Shown in pieces: positions 35,393 through 44,213 of a stretch of DNA of 64,000 nt. Position numbers and translations under genes: made by a program. Position 1 is the stretch's first letter. Each line of letters starts with the position of its first letter. The stretch comes from Pseudomonas baetica (GTDB lineage: Bacteria > Pseudomonadota > Gammaproteobacteria > Pseudomonadales > Pseudomonadaceae): the NCBI RefSeq assembly GCF_019733355.1, contig NZ_JAIHLQ010000022.1, positions 51,420 through 115,419 of the forward strand, written 5' to 3'. The notes beneath the pieces were generated by a model that was not told where the DNA came from, did no database searches, and saw only the letters and a program-made list of their open reading frames with translations.

Positions 35393-36037
35393 ATGTCTCG
35401 AGTGCGTCTTTTCCCCGCTTTGTGTTTGTCGCTTGTAGCAATGCTGCACCTGATCCCGGCCCAGGCGGCTGATACCGTGCCTTCCCGTCCGGAGGAGTGG
35501 GCGCAGCCGGTCGAGGTGCAATACAACCTGTTCCAGATGTCGCCGACCCTCTATCGCAGTGCATTACCCGATAGCGGCGCAGTGCCGCTGTTGAAAAATC
35601 TCAAAGTGGCAACGGTGATCAACTTCTTGCCGGAGGCCGATAGTCGCTGGCTGTCCGAGCCAGGCATCAATCAAGTGCAGTTGTCCTATCGCACCAATCA
35701 CGTTGATGACAGCGATGTGCTCAAGACTTTGCGCGCTATCCAGAGCGCCGAAGCCAAGGGCCCGGTGTTGATGCATTGCAAACACGGTTCTGACCGCACC
35801 GGCCTGATGGCAGCGATGTATCGCGTGGTGGTGCAAGGCTGGAGCAAAGAGGATGCCTTGAACGAGATGACCCAAGGTGGTTTCGGCGAAAGCGGCCATT
35901 TCAAGGATGGTGTTCGCTACATGATGCAGGCCGATGTCGACAAACTGCGCACTGCGCTGGCCAATGGTGATTGCAGCACCAGCGCGTTCGCCACCTGCTC
36001 GATGAAGAGCTGGTTTCAGACCGTCAATCTCAAGTGA
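35393..36037 (+). CDS. Secreted dual-specificity/tyrosine phosphatase-like protein
   Basis: A 214-residue exported protein of the protein tyrosine phosphatase superfamily. A signal peptide (about residues 1-25, ending AQA) precedes the domain. The active-site loop is HCKHGSDRTG (CxxxxxR, near residue 142), after a possible general-acid region LSYRTNHVDDSDV. The start of the domain, NLFQMSPTLYRSALPD, is typical of bacterial and plant DSP-like proteins. It diverges from the gluconate dehydrogenase unit and converges with the M3 peptidase. The substrate is unknown; a phospho-lipid or phospho-sugar is as likely as a protein. Confidence 0.82.
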   Translation: MSRVRLFPALCLSLVAMLHLIPAQAADTVPSRPEEWAQPVEVQYNLFQMSPTLYRSALPDSGAVPLLKNLKVATVINFLPEADSRWLSEPGINQVQLSYRTNHVDDSDVLKTLRAIQSAEAKGPVLMHCKHGSDRTGLMAAMYRVVVQGWSKEDALNEMTQGGFGESGHFKDGVRYMMQADVDKLRTALANGDCSTSAFATCSMKSWFQTVNLK

Positions 36038-36046
36038 GCGGAGAAT

Positions 36047-38077
36047 TCATTGAGGCGCGGCCGCAAAAAATTGCGCGTTGACCGGTTCGCCGAGAAACGC
36101 CTGCGCCGCGCTCAGCAACGAACGTGAGTCGCCGGGGGAAAAGAACGCCTCGCGAAAATCCCGCCCCGTTTGTGCGTCGAACACCCAGTCGCGCTGAAAC
36201 CGCTTGAACACTTCAGTTGCCAGCACGCCAGACCATTTGTAGGCATAGACTGACGCCTCGTAACCGGTCACTAAATAGTCAAAGCCATAGGCGAAGCGGT
36301 GATAACCCGACATTCCTAGATGAGGAATTTCGCGTTGTACATCCTCGAACACTTGTTCGATGCTTCGGCCATCGCCATGAGTGTGGTGCAACTCCAGATC
36401 AAACAACGCCGTCATCAGTAACATCGCGGTGGTCCGACTGGTGTGGGCGCCAATGGCGGCCAGCGCGGTGTTGACCCGCGCTTCTGTCAGGCGTTCGCCG
36501 CTCTGGTAATGCGCCGCCAGCCACACCAGAAACTCGGACGACAGGCACCAGTGTTCAAACAACTGCCCGGCAAATTCGGCGGTATCACGCGCCAGTTGGG
36601 AAACCCCCGACAAGTTGCGATGGGGCGAGCGCGTCAGCACATGCTGCTGGCAATGGCCGAATTCGTGGAACAGCACCCGCAGGTTTTCATGGGAGAGCAG
36701 GCACGGGTGCTCGTCGGTGGCAGGGCTGAAATTGCAGTAGAGGCAAGCAATCGGCAGTGACGGCCGTCCCTCGGCATTGATTCGACGGGTGCGCAAGACG
36801 GAGGTGAAGGCGTAGTCGGCCGCGTCTTCACGGTGATAGGGGTCGACATAGATATGCCCGATCACCTGCCCATGTTCACTGACTTCCAATAGCCGTACGC
36901 TTTCATGCCAGTGGCTGACGGTCGTTTGTTCGACGATGCTGATCCCGAACATGCGCTCGCTGAACAGACAAAGTCGGCGCAACGTGCCCTCCAGCGGGAA
37001 GTACTCTCGCAAGCCTTTCAGCGCACCGTTCAACTGCTGGAGGCGTAATTGCTCGGCGAGGAAGTCTTCATCCCACGCCTGGATATCCACAATCCCTTGG
37101 GTGTGCGCAAACGCTTTCAGGGCTTGGGCATCGCGCCGCAGGGCCGGCGTATTCAACGCCACTTGCTGGCGCAAAAAAGCTTCAACCTGTGCAGCAGAGG
37201 TGGCCATGCGGTTTTCGAGACGCAACTGAACGAGATTCTCGAAGCCCAACAATTGGGCTTTCTCGTGACGCAATGCGATCAGCACTTTGAGTACCGGATC
37301 GTTATCGAGTTTTTTCGCCTGTGGGCCTAGATCGGACGCCCGGTTGATCCAGGCCGTGAAATAGGCCTCACGCAGCGCCCGGTTTTGCGCGTGGGTCATG
37401 ATTTGCCGGTAGGTGTTTTGCTCCAGCGTCAGCCGCCAGCCCTCGTGTCCTGCCTCTTTGGCGTTGAGTGCCAGGCGCGCCTTCACTGCTGCTGACAAGC
37501 CTTCGAGCTGAGTGACATCGTCTATGCGTTGGCTCCACGCGGCGTTGGCCAGCTCCAGATGACTTCGAAAGCGTTGCTCCGTAAGCCGGATCTCGCCATT
37601 CAAACGGGCAAGTTTGCGCTGTTGTGCGAGCGGCAGTTCGATGCCGGACAACCGGAATTTGCGCAGAATTTTCGCCAGCGACGCTTTGCGTTGATCGTCG
37701 AAACCGGTGGCGACCGAACTCTTCGCCAGCCGTTGATAACTGCGGTACAGCGCCAGGTCAGCGGTCTTGTCGGCTCTGTACTGAGCGGCAACGACGCTGC
37801 ACAACGCGCTTTCCCTGAGCCAGTCGATATCGTTGGATTTGACCGTCGAAAGCGTCTCGATAACGGCCATGGCCTCACCCAGACGTGCATCGGCTTCGTC
37901 GATGGCCACGACCAGATCGTCCCAGCCCGGATGCTCGGTCTGGCTGGTGATCACCCTGGCAATGACCTGGCGGTTATCGGTCACGATCGCGTTGATGGCT
38001 GGCAGCAGATGTTCGGCGCGTATCGCCGACCACGGTGGCAGGGTCCAGTGTTGTAAAAGGGGATTGGTGTGGAGCAT
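36047..38077 (-). CDS. Second M3 family oligopeptidase, PrlC paralogue
   Basis: A 676-residue zinc metallopeptidase related along its whole length to PrlC encoded just upstream; compare NPLLQHWTLPPWSAIRAEHLLPAI with PrlC's NPLLQSYDLPPFSTIRAEHVLPAI (each split here only for reading). The zinc site HEFGHCQQH (near residue 465) and the downstream Glu in RDTAEFAGQLFEHW are kept, as is the substrate tyrosine region YEASVYAYKWSGVLATEVF, so it should be active. PrlC's GLHH after HEFGH is here CQQH. The ATG at 38077 has GGAG-like sequence nearby. It is separated from the yheV-like gene by a perfect hairpin. Likely a gene duplicate with changed specificity. Confidence 0.9.
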   Translation of the reverse strand: MLHTNPLLQHWTLPPWSAIRAEHLLPAINAIVTDNRQVIARVITSQTEHPGWDDLVVAIDEADARLGEAMAVIETLSTVKSNDIDWLRESALCSVVAAQYRADKTADLALYRSYQRLAKSSVATGFDDQRKASLAKILRKFRLSGIELPLAQQRKLARLNGEIRLTEQRFRSHLELANAAWSQRIDDVTQLEGLSAAVKARLALNAKEAGHEGWRLTLEQNTYRQIMTHAQNRALREAYFTAWINRASDLGPQAKKLDNDPVLKVLIALRHEKAQLLGFENLVQLRLENRMATSAAQVEAFLRQQVALNTPALRRDAQALKAFAHTQGIVDIQAWDEDFLAEQLRLQQLNGALKGLREYFPLEGTLRRLCLFSERMFGISIVEQTTVSHWHESVRLLEVSEHGQVIGHIYVDPYHREDAADYAFTSVLRTRRINAEGRPSLPIACLYCNFSPATDEHPCLLSHENLRVLFHEFGHCQQHVLTRSPHRNLSGVSQLARDTAEFAGQLFEHWCLSSEFLVWLAAHYQSGERLTEARVNTALAAIGAHTSRTTAMLLMTALFDLELHHTHGDGRSIEQVFEDVQREIPHLGMSGYHRFAYGFDYLVTGYEASVYAYKWSGVLATEVFKRFQRDWVFDAQTGRDFREAFFSPGDSRSLLSAAQAFLGEPVNAQFFAAAPQ

Positions 38078-38150
38078 GGCGTCTTCCTTGAGCGATGGCT
38101 GAAAGTGCCAGCCTAAGCAGGAAGCGTGAAAGAAGGGCGGTACATAGTTA

Positions 38151-38180
38151 CCACCTTCCACCGCAATCGGTGGAAGGTGG
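38151..38180. repeat. Perfect 13-bp hairpin between the YheV-like and M3 genes
   Basis: CCACCTTCCACCG, CAAT, CGGTGGAAGGTGG. There is no T-run, so it is not a classical terminator. It would form a very stable mRNA hairpin downstream of the prlC-yheV unit and upstream of the paralogue, and could separate their expression. Confidence 0.7.
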
Positions 38181-38187
38181 CACTGAC

Positions 38188-38478
38188 TCAGTGTTGCTCG
38201 TCGGGTTTCTTCTTCAATTTTGGATTCGGGAAGAACTGCACCGCCTGGACTTTCTTGTCCGCTGGCGGTTTGAGCGCGCTGGTGTTGACCCGCGTGCCCA
38301 GCTCTTTGGGCACCGACAGCCCTTGCTCGTTGAGCGTGTCGCAGTAACCGCAGGCCACGCATTCGCGGTGTGGCACGCTGTCCTCGCTCCACATCATCAA
38401 CTTGTCCGGCTCGCTGCACGCCGGGCAAACCGCCCCGGCGATAAAGCGTTTCTTGGTAATCACAGGCCCCTCACTCAT
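38188..38478 (-). CDS. YheV-like zinc-ribbon protein (DUF2387)
   Basis: A 96-residue protein with two cysteine pairs forming a zinc ribbon: CPACSEPD (near residue 18) and CVACGYC (near 41). The opening KKRFIAGAVCPAC and the C-terminal tail of Lys and Pro match the YheV family. The start overlaps the prlC stop by four bases (ATGA), so it is translationally coupled to oligopeptidase A, as in PA0067-PA0068. Function is unknown. Confidence 0.85.
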   Translation of the reverse strand: MSEGPVITKKRFIAGAVCPACSEPDKLMMWSEDSVPHRECVACGYCDTLNEQGLSVPKELGTRVNTSALKPPADKKVQAVQFFPNPKLKKKPDEQH

Positions 38479-40526
38479 GCTGCCGCGTCCTCACTCAGGC
38501 CGCTGTGGCGCAAGAGTGCGTCAATCGACGGCTCGCGACCACGGAAGTCGACGAACAGCACCATCGGCGCCTGCGAACCGCCGCGCGCCAGAATCGCTTC
38601 GCGGAAAGCGCGGCCGGTTTCAGCGTTGAGCACGCCGTCTTCTTCGAATTTGGAGAAAGCATCCGCCGACAGCACTTCGGCCCACTTGTAGCTGTAGTAA
38701 CCCGCCGCGTAACCGCCGGCAAAGATGTGCGCAAAGCTGTTGGGGAAGCGGTTGTAGGCCGGTGGACGCATCACCGACACCTCGTCGCGTACGCCTTCGA
38801 GCACCTGCGCGGCGCTGCGACCGTCACCGTGGGTGGCGTGCAGTTCGAAGTCGAAGAGCGAGAACTCCAGCTGACGCACCATCATCAGGCCAGACTGGAA
38901 GTTTTTCGCCGCGAGCATTTTTTCCAGCAGGTCCTGTGGCAGCGGCTCGCCGGTTTCGTAGTGACCGGAAATCAGCGCCAGGCCTTCCGGCTCCCAGCAC
39001 CAGTTTTCCATGAACTGGCTTGGCAGCTCGACGGCGTCCCACGCCACGCCGTTGATCCCGGACACGCCGGCATGATCGACACGGGTCAGCAGGTGGTGCA
39101 GGCCATGGCCGAATTCGTGGAACAGGGTGGTCACTTCATCGTGGGTCAGCAGCGCAGGCTTGCCGCTGTCGGCCGGGGTGAAGTTGCACACCAGATTGGC
39201 CACCGGGCTTTGCAGCACGCCGTCGACGGTACGACGACGGTCACGAGCGCCGTCCATCCATGCACCGCCACGCTTGTTGGCACGGGCATAGAGGTCGAAG
39301 AAGAAGCGGCCGACGTGCTGGCCGTTTTCCTTGATCTCGAACAGGCGCACGTCCGGGTGCCAGGTGTCGAAGCCTTTGAGCTCGGCAATCTCGATGCCGT
39401 ACAGGCGTTGAACGATGGCGAACAGGCCGCCCAGGACCTTGTCGATCGGGAAGTACGCGCGCAGGGTTTCCTGGGCGACGCTGTAGCGTTGTTCACGGAG
39501 TTTTTCGCCGTAGAAACCGCTGTCCCAGCTTTGCAGATCGGCGCAGCCCTGTTCGGCGGCGTAGGCACGCAATTGTTGCAGATCCTGCGCGGCAAACGGT
39601 TTGCTGCGCTTGGCCAGGTCGCGCAGGAAGCTCAGCACCTGATCGCTGGACTCGGCCATTTTCGTCGCCAGGCTCAACTCGGAGAAACTGGCGAAACCCA
39701 ACAGCCTGGCCAGTTCCTGACGCAGATCCAGAATCTCTTCCATCACCGGGCCGTTGTCGTTCTGGCCGGCATTCGGGCCTTGATCCGAGGCGCGGGTGCA
39801 GTAGGCGGCGTAGACTTCTTCGCGCAGCGCACGGTCTTGGGCATAGGTCATCACCGCGTAGTAGCTCGGGAATTCCAGGGTGATCAGCCAGCCGTCCAGA
39901 CCTTTAGCCTGTGCGGCGGCAGCCATTTGCGCCTTGGCCGAATCGGTCAGGCCGGCGAGGGCGGCTTCGTCGGTGACGTGCTTGCTCCAGGCCTGGGTGG
40001 CGTCGAGCAGTTGGTTGGAGAAGCGGCTGCCCAGCTCGGACAGTTTGCTCTGCACTTCGGCGTAGCGCTTCTGTTCAGCTTCCGGCAGGTCTATACCCGA
40101 CAGGCGGAAGTCGCGCAGGGCGTGTTCCAGAATGGTTTTTTGCGCCACGTCGAAACCGGCAGCTTGCGGGCTGTTGGCCAGGGCTTCATAGGCCTGGAAC
40201 AATTCGCGGTTCTGGCCCATCTCGGTGGAGTAGGCGCTCAGGGCTGGCAGACATGACTCGTAGGCATCACGCAGTTCGGCGCTGTTGCACACGGCGTTGA
40301 GGTGGCTGACCGGGCTCCATGCCGCACCGAGGCGGTCATTGAGTTCGTCCATTGCCAGTACCAGGCCGGCCCATGTCGGGTTCTGACCTTGGGTCTTGAG
40401 GATGTCGGCGATGGCGGCGCGGTTGTCGGCCAGGATGGTTTCAATGGCCGGCAGGACGTGTTCGGCACGGATCGTGGAGAACGGCGGCAGGTCGTAGGAC
40501 TGCAGAAGAGGGTTGTTCACGCTCAC
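38475..40526 (-). CDS. prlC: Oligopeptidase A
   Basis: A 683-residue M3 zinc metallopeptidase, which degrades short cytoplasmic peptides including signal-peptide fragments. The zinc motif is HEFGHGLHH (near residue 472), with the third ligand Glu in DAVELPSQFMENW and the substrate site YAAGYYSYKWAEVLSADAF. The start is GTG at 40526 (MSVNNPLLQSYDL), with CAAGG upstream, in agreement with the E. coli protein of 680 residues; the ATG nine codons upstream has no ribosome-binding site. It is the first gene of a unit with the YheV-like gene. Confidence 0.93.
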   Translation of the reverse strand: MSVNNPLLQSYDLPPFSTIRAEHVLPAIETILADNRAAIADILKTQGQNPTWAGLVLAMDELNDRLGAAWSPVSHLNAVCNSAELRDAYESCLPALSAYSTEMGQNRELFQAYEALANSPQAAGFDVAQKTILEHALRDFRLSGIDLPEAEQKRYAEVQSKLSELGSRFSNQLLDATQAWSKHVTDEAALAGLTDSAKAQMAAAAQAKGLDGWLITLEFPSYYAVMTYAQDRALREEVYAAYCTRASDQGPNAGQNDNGPVMEEILDLRQELARLLGFASFSELSLATKMAESSDQVLSFLRDLAKRSKPFAAQDLQQLRAYAAEQGCADLQSWDSGFYGEKLREQRYSVAQETLRAYFPIDKVLGGLFAIVQRLYGIEIAELKGFDTWHPDVRLFEIKENGQHVGRFFFDLYARANKRGGAWMDGARDRRRTVDGVLQSPVANLVCNFTPADSGKPALLTHDEVTTLFHEFGHGLHHLLTRVDHAGVSGINGVAWDAVELPSQFMENWCWEPEGLALISGHYETGEPLPQDLLEKMLAAKNFQSGLMMVRQLEFSLFDFELHATHGDGRSAAQVLEGVRDEVSVMRPPAYNRFPNSFAHIFAGGYAAGYYSYKWAEVLSADAFSKFEEDGVLNAETGRAFREAILARGGSQAPMVLFVDFRGREPSIDALLRHSGLSEDAAA

Positions 40527-40615
40527 GGTTGGCACCTTGGCTGGAAGAAACATGCGCCCATCTTAATTACAATCGACACTCACCGCAGCTATCGGCGACA
40601 GAGAGAGAACTAATC

Positions 40616-41161
40616 GTGTCACTTCGCAAATACCAGAATCACACCCCGCAGTTGAGCAACGGCGCATTTGTCGACGGCTCGGCGGTGGTGATCGGCGACG
40701 TCGAAATCGGTGAAGACAGCTCCGTCTGGCCGCTGACGGTCATTCGTGGCGACATGCACCGCATCCGCATTGGTGCGCGCACCAGCGTGCAGGACGGTTG
40801 CGTATTGCACATCACCCACGCCGGCCCGTTCAACCCGGACGGCTTCGCGCTGCTGATTGGCGACGACGTGACCATTGCCCACAAAGTCATGCTTCACGGC
40901 TGCACGGTTGGCAGCCGCGTGTTGATCGGCATGGGCAGCATTGTCATGGACGGCGCGGTGGTCGAGGACGATGTGATCATCGGCGCTGGCAGCCTGGTGC
41001 CGCCGGGCAAACGTCTGGAAAGCGGTTTTCTGTATGTGGGCAGCCCGGTGAAACAGGTCCGTGCGCTGACCGACAAGGAAAACGCCTTCTTCACCTACAG
41101 CGCGGCGAATTACGTGAAGCTCAAGGATCTGCACCTGGCTGAAGGCTACGACCAGCTCTGA
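40616..41161 (+). CDS. Gamma-carbonic anhydrase-like protein (YrdA/PaaY family)
   Basis: A 181-residue left-handed beta-helix protein with hexapeptide repeats across residues 12-140 (for example AVVIGDVEIGEDSSVWPLTV and GDDVTIAHKVMLHGCTVGS). Metal-binding histidines occur in CVLHITH and AHKVMLHG, with Arg and Asp in VIRGDMH. Translation starts at GTG (MSLRKYQNHTP), after GAGAGAG. It diverges from prlC as in PA0066-PA0067. Catalytic activity as a carbonic anhydrase is not assured for this subgroup. Confidence 0.88.
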   Translation: MSLRKYQNHTPQLSNGAFVDGSAVVIGDVEIGEDSSVWPLTVIRGDMHRIRIGARTSVQDGCVLHITHAGPFNPDGFALLIGDDVTIAHKVMLHGCTVGSRVLIGMGSIVMDGAVVEDDVIIGAGSLVPPGKRLESGFLYVGSPVKQVRALTDKENAFFTYSAANYVKLKDLHLAEGYDQL

Positions 41162-41189
41162 ATCGACTTACACCTGCTCAGGATTTCTC

Positions 41190-41843
41190 ATGCATTACCA
41201 GACCGTACTGTTCGACCTCGATGGCACCCTGACCGACCCGCGTGAGGGCATCACTCGTTCCATTCAGTTCGCCCTCGGCAAGCTCGGAATCGACGAGCCG
41301 GACCTGACAAAGCTTGAGCATTTCATCGGCCCGCCGCTGTTGCAGGCGTTCATGCAGTTCTACGATTTCGACGAGGCCAAGGCCTGGGAGGCGGTGAATT
41401 TCTACCGCGAGCGTTTCAAGGTGACGGGACTGTACGAGAACCGCGTGTTCGACGGTGTCACGCCGTTGCTGGAAACCCTGAGTGGCCAAGGGCGGCAGCT
41501 GTATATCGCGACGTCCAAGCCATGGGTGTTCGCCCGCGAGATCGCCCGGCACTTCGACTTTGCCCGGCACTTCAAGGTGATCTACGGCAGTGAGCTGGAT
41601 GGCACGCGGACCAACAAAGTCGAGTTGATTGCCCATTTGATCGCCGAGGAAGGGCTGAATCCGGCGGACACGCTGATGATCGGCGATCGTAAACATGACC
41701 TGATCGGTGCGCGCAGCAATGGCCTGGATGCGGCGGCGGTGGGCTATGGGTTTGGCAGTTTTGAAGAGTTGAACGCTGAAGCGCCGGCTTATCACTTTGA
41801 AACGCTGGATGAGTTGCATCAGGCGTTTTTGCACAACAGATGA
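41190..41843 (+). CDS. HAD-superfamily hydrolase (Gph/PpaX-like)
   Basis: A 217-residue phosphatase of the HAD superfamily, subfamily IA. Motif I is LFDLDGTLTD (residues 8-17), motif II YIATSKP (near 94), motif III the Lys in RTNKVELI, and motif IV IGDRKHDLIGA (near 168). The cap domain lies between residues 18 and 85. It follows the gamma-carbonic anhydrase gene by 28 bases, as in PA0065-PA0066. Phosphoglycolate is one possible substrate; this is not decided by the sequence. Confidence 0.88.
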   Translation: MHYQTVLFDLDGTLTDPREGITRSIQFALGKLGIDEPDLTKLEHFIGPPLLQAFMQFYDFDEAKAWEAVNFYRERFKVTGLYENRVFDGVTPLLETLSGQGRQLYIATSKPWVFAREIARHFDFARHFKVIYGSELDGTRTNKVELIAHLIAEEGLNPADTLMIGDRKHDLIGARSNGLDAAAVGYGFGSFEELNAEAPAYHFETLDELHQAFLHNR

Positions 41844-41849
41844 AATTGC

Positions 41850-41926
41850 TTTCGCGAGCAAGCCCGCTCCTGTAGGGCCTGTATGTCGTATACAAGTCCA
41901 GTGTGGGAGCGGGCTTGCTCGCGAAT
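41850..41926. repeat. REPIN: inverted pair of REP sequences
   Basis: TTCGCGAGCAAGCCCGCTCC and its inverted copy GGGAGCGGGCTTGCTCGCGAA surround about 35 bases between the converging HAD and aminopeptidase genes. Confidence 0.85.
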
Positions 41927-41949
41927 AGGCCCGTTCAGCCAGCCAGAAA

Positions 41950-43026
41950 TCAAGAATCTGCCAGCGTTTTCAATGCCGCCTTACGCTCGAGTACCGGTAA
42001 ATTCCCCAGCCTCTCGACCTCTGAATAAAACCTCACCCAATCCCCTCCCTCCTGCCTGAACAGCGCAGCAAACGCCGGCACCCACTGGTCGTACAGTCCA
42101 AACGGCAACAGCCGCGCATTGTTCAGCGGCGCATAGACCCAGGCGTCAAAGCGCTTGTCCCCGGCCCACTGACTATCCCGCATCACCCGGTAATCCCGGC
42201 GAAACTGTTCGAACTGCGCCGCTTTGCGCTCACGCATCTGCTCGGCCGGCAATGACTGGGCGTAGAGCTTTTCCAGACGTGAACGGGTATCGAGCACCAG
42301 TGCAATGAACTGGTCACGCTGTTTGAGTTTTGAGTCGTTATCCGCTGGCAATCCGCGAAACGCCCGCCATTGCCGGGTGCCTTCCTGCTCGACGAACGTG
42401 GCGAAGGACTCGTTGAACTCGGTGTCGTCCTTCACATAGAAGCGCTGATGGGCCAACTCATGAAAAATCAGTGTGGCCAACCGCTCGTCGCCCCAACCCA
42501 TCATCGAATTGAGTATTGGGTCGTTGAACCAGCCCAGCGTGGAGTACGCCTCGACGCCGCCGATCGACACGTCCATGCCCTGCAGGCGTTGGATCGCGGC
42601 TTCGCCCCGGGCCGCGCTCTGGCTGTAGTAACCGCGATAGGCCACGCATCCGGCAATCGGGAAACAGTGGTTTTGCGGGGTCAGCGAAAACTCTTGGGTG
42701 GCGAACACATTCCACACCACAAACGGCCTTCCAATGTCGGCGTACAGGCGATAGCTCTGGTTATCCGGAAGGTGCAAGTGCTGGCTGGCGAAGGTGCGGG
42801 CCTTTTGTGACTGCGCCAAGTGTGCGCGTAACTTTACGTCGCGGCTTGGGTCGGCAATCACCTCGGCCACCGGCTCGCGGGCCCGCAGCAATTGCCATTG
42901 ACCGCTGGCCAACTGGCCGTAGTAGCTGACGCTGGCGCAACCGTTGAGCAACAAAAACATCACACCCGGAAACAAAATCCGAAAAACGCGATCAAGTAAC
43001 CGATGGCTTGAAAGCGGCCTGATCAA
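41950..43026 (-). CDS. Lipoprotein aminopeptidase, Aminopep family (PF10023-like)
   Basis: A 358-residue predicted lipoprotein zinc peptidase. The leader ends LLLNGCAS, with Cys near residue 30 as lipidation site. The motif HELAHQRFYVKDDTEFNESFA (near residue 192; split as HELAHQRFYV and KDDTEFNESFA) gives HExxH and a downstream Glu. AYSTLGWFNDPILNSMM lies just before it, all typical of the putative aminopeptidase family. It diverges from a small lipoprotein gene 58 bases away. Substrate unknown. Confidence 0.85.
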   Translation of the reverse strand: MIRPLSSHRLLDRVFRILFPGVMFLLLNGCASVSYYGQLASGQWQLLRAREPVAEVIADPSRDVKLRAHLAQSQKARTFASQHLHLPDNQSYRLYADIGRPFVVWNVFATQEFSLTPQNHCFPIAGCVAYRGYYSQSAARGEAAIQRLQGMDVSIGGVEAYSTLGWFNDPILNSMMGWGDERLATLIFHELAHQRFYVKDDTEFNESFATFVEQEGTRQWRAFRGLPADNDSKLKQRDQFIALVLDTRSRLEKLYAQSLPAEQMRERKAAQFEQFRRDYRVMRDSQWAGDKRFDAWVYAPLNNARLLPFGLYDQWVPAFAALFRQEGGDWVRFYSEVERLGNLPVLERKAALKTLADS

Positions 43027-43084
43027 AATAAGAAACCCCTGGAAAGTCTGCCCGCAAGACTATCCCGCCCATTGGAGCTGCGCT

Positions 43085-43507
43085 ATGCGTATGTTGATGC
43101 TGACAGGAGGCCTGCTGACGCTGGCCGGATGTGCCGGATTTGGAGTGCCGGATCCTGACCCCTCGCAGGCCTGGATCGATCTGAATGCCCGGCAGCAGGA
43201 CACGGCACTGCAAGCGCTGCAAGTCGACCGCAAGGCTGCCATCGACAGACGCTATTTCGAGGTGCAGCCCGGCAGTCATGAGCTGACGGTGCGTTATCAG
43301 TTTCCGGTGGAAGCCACCAATATTGGTCCCGACGCCGAGCCGCTCTGGCGCGATTGCCAGTTGAACGTGAAATTCAACGGTTTCAACGCCGGCCAGCGTT
43401 ATCAATTGCAGGCCGGCAGTATCGGTTTCCGACCTTGGGCCAAGCTCTATGACGAGCAGCGCAAGGTTGTGGGGCAGGGCACTCCGGCGGGCTGTCAGAA
43501 GACTTGA
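43085..43507 (+). CDS. Small lipoprotein, first of a paralogous pair
   Basis: A 140-residue predicted lipoprotein: leader with TLAGCAG, Cys near residue 16. The mature part has DPSQAWIDL, then the segment RRYFEVQPGSHELTVRYQFPV and later NAGQRYQLQAGSIGFRPWAKLYD. The same pattern occurs in the next gene, so the two are paralogues. GGAG lies seven bases before the ATG at 43085; the longer frame upstream overlaps the divergent gene and is rejected. Similar paired genes lie near PA0062 in PAO1. Function unknown. Confidence 0.78.
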   Translation: MRMLMLTGGLLTLAGCAGFGVPDPDPSQAWIDLNARQQDTALQALQVDRKAAIDRRYFEVQPGSHELTVRYQFPVEATNIGPDAEPLWRDCQLNVKFNGFNAGQRYQLQAGSIGFRPWAKLYDEQRKVVGQGTPAGCQKT

Positions 43508-43547
43508 TCGGCGCTATGCTCAATGTCCCATCCAAAGGACATTGATC

Positions 43548-43967
43548 ATGCGCAGGTTGACGTTGTTGCTTGCTGCAAGTGTGGTTGCCGGCTGCCAGAG
43601 CCCGATGCCAGCGGCTGACCCTGGTAAGGCCTGGGTCGACTTCGCCATGCCCACCCCTGGCGGCAAAGTGCTGATGGCGGAACGGCTGGACAAACAGAGA
43701 ATGCCGGACGGACGGTTTTTCCAGGTCACGCCGGGCAGTCACGAGTTGACGGTTCGCTTTGATTTCGAGGTGTTCGGCGGTGGCATGAGCATGAACACCG
43801 ATCCGCAGGAGCGGCTGTGTTACCTGACCGTGCGTTACGATCATTTCGAGGCCGGGCAACGTTATCGTCTTGAAGCCAGGTCACTGGCATTTACGCCAAG
43901 CGCCCGGTTGATCAATCACCAAGGGCAGATCGTTGCCGAAGAACGGCAGGTCAACTGCGTGCCTTGA
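43548..43967 (+). CDS. Small lipoprotein, second of a paralogous pair
   Basis: A 139-residue predicted lipoprotein with leader ...ASVVAGCQS (Cys near residue 15). It shares DPGKAWVDF, GRFFQVTPGSHELTVRFDFEV and FEAGQRYRLEARSLAFTPSARL with the preceding gene and clearly arose by duplication. AAGGA precedes the ATG at 43548. The 40-base gap and common strand suggest cotranscription. It converges with a DUF1161 gene only six bases away. Function unknown. Confidence 0.78.
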   Translation: MRRLTLLLAASVVAGCQSPMPAADPGKAWVDFAMPTPGGKVLMAERLDKQRMPDGRFFQVTPGSHELTVRFDFEVFGGGMSMNTDPQERLCYLTVRYDHFEAGQRYRLEARSLAFTPSARLINHQGQIVAEERQVNCVP

Positions 43968-43973
43968 TCGACT

Positions 43974-44213
43974 TCAACTGTCGTTTTTCTGATAGATGAT
44001 CGCTTTGGTGCCGTTTTCACACGAGCCTACGACCATGGCGATGTCGTGTTTTGCGGCCTCTTCCTTGCTGACGATTTCCAGCGTGTAGGAGGGCACGGCA
44101 TTCGCCTGGATTTTGATTTCGATCTCGTTCTTCAATTCTTCACAGTCTTTGGGTGCGGCAAGAGCCGAGGTGGCCAGTGCACTGCAAAGAATCGCCAAGC
44201 CAATACGTTTCAT
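43974..44213 (-). CDS. DUF1161 periplasmic protein, copy 1
   Basis: A 79-residue exported protein. A signal peptide (residues 1-19, ending SALAA) precedes PKDCEELKNEIEIKIQANAV and YTLEIVSKEEA, then MVVGSCENGTKAIIYQKN. Two cysteines probably form one disulfide. DUF1161 members are small periplasmic proteins of unknown function, some reported among stress-regulated genes. A second copy lies at 46213. Confidence 0.82.
   Translation of the reverse strand: MKRIGLAILCSALATSALAAPKDCEELKNEIEIKIQANAVPSYTLEIVSKEEAAKHDIAMVVGSCENGTKAIIYQKNDS

Noticed and set aside
38505..40256. A 583-codon open frame opposite prlC
   Set aside because: Antisense shadow of an intact M3 peptidase.
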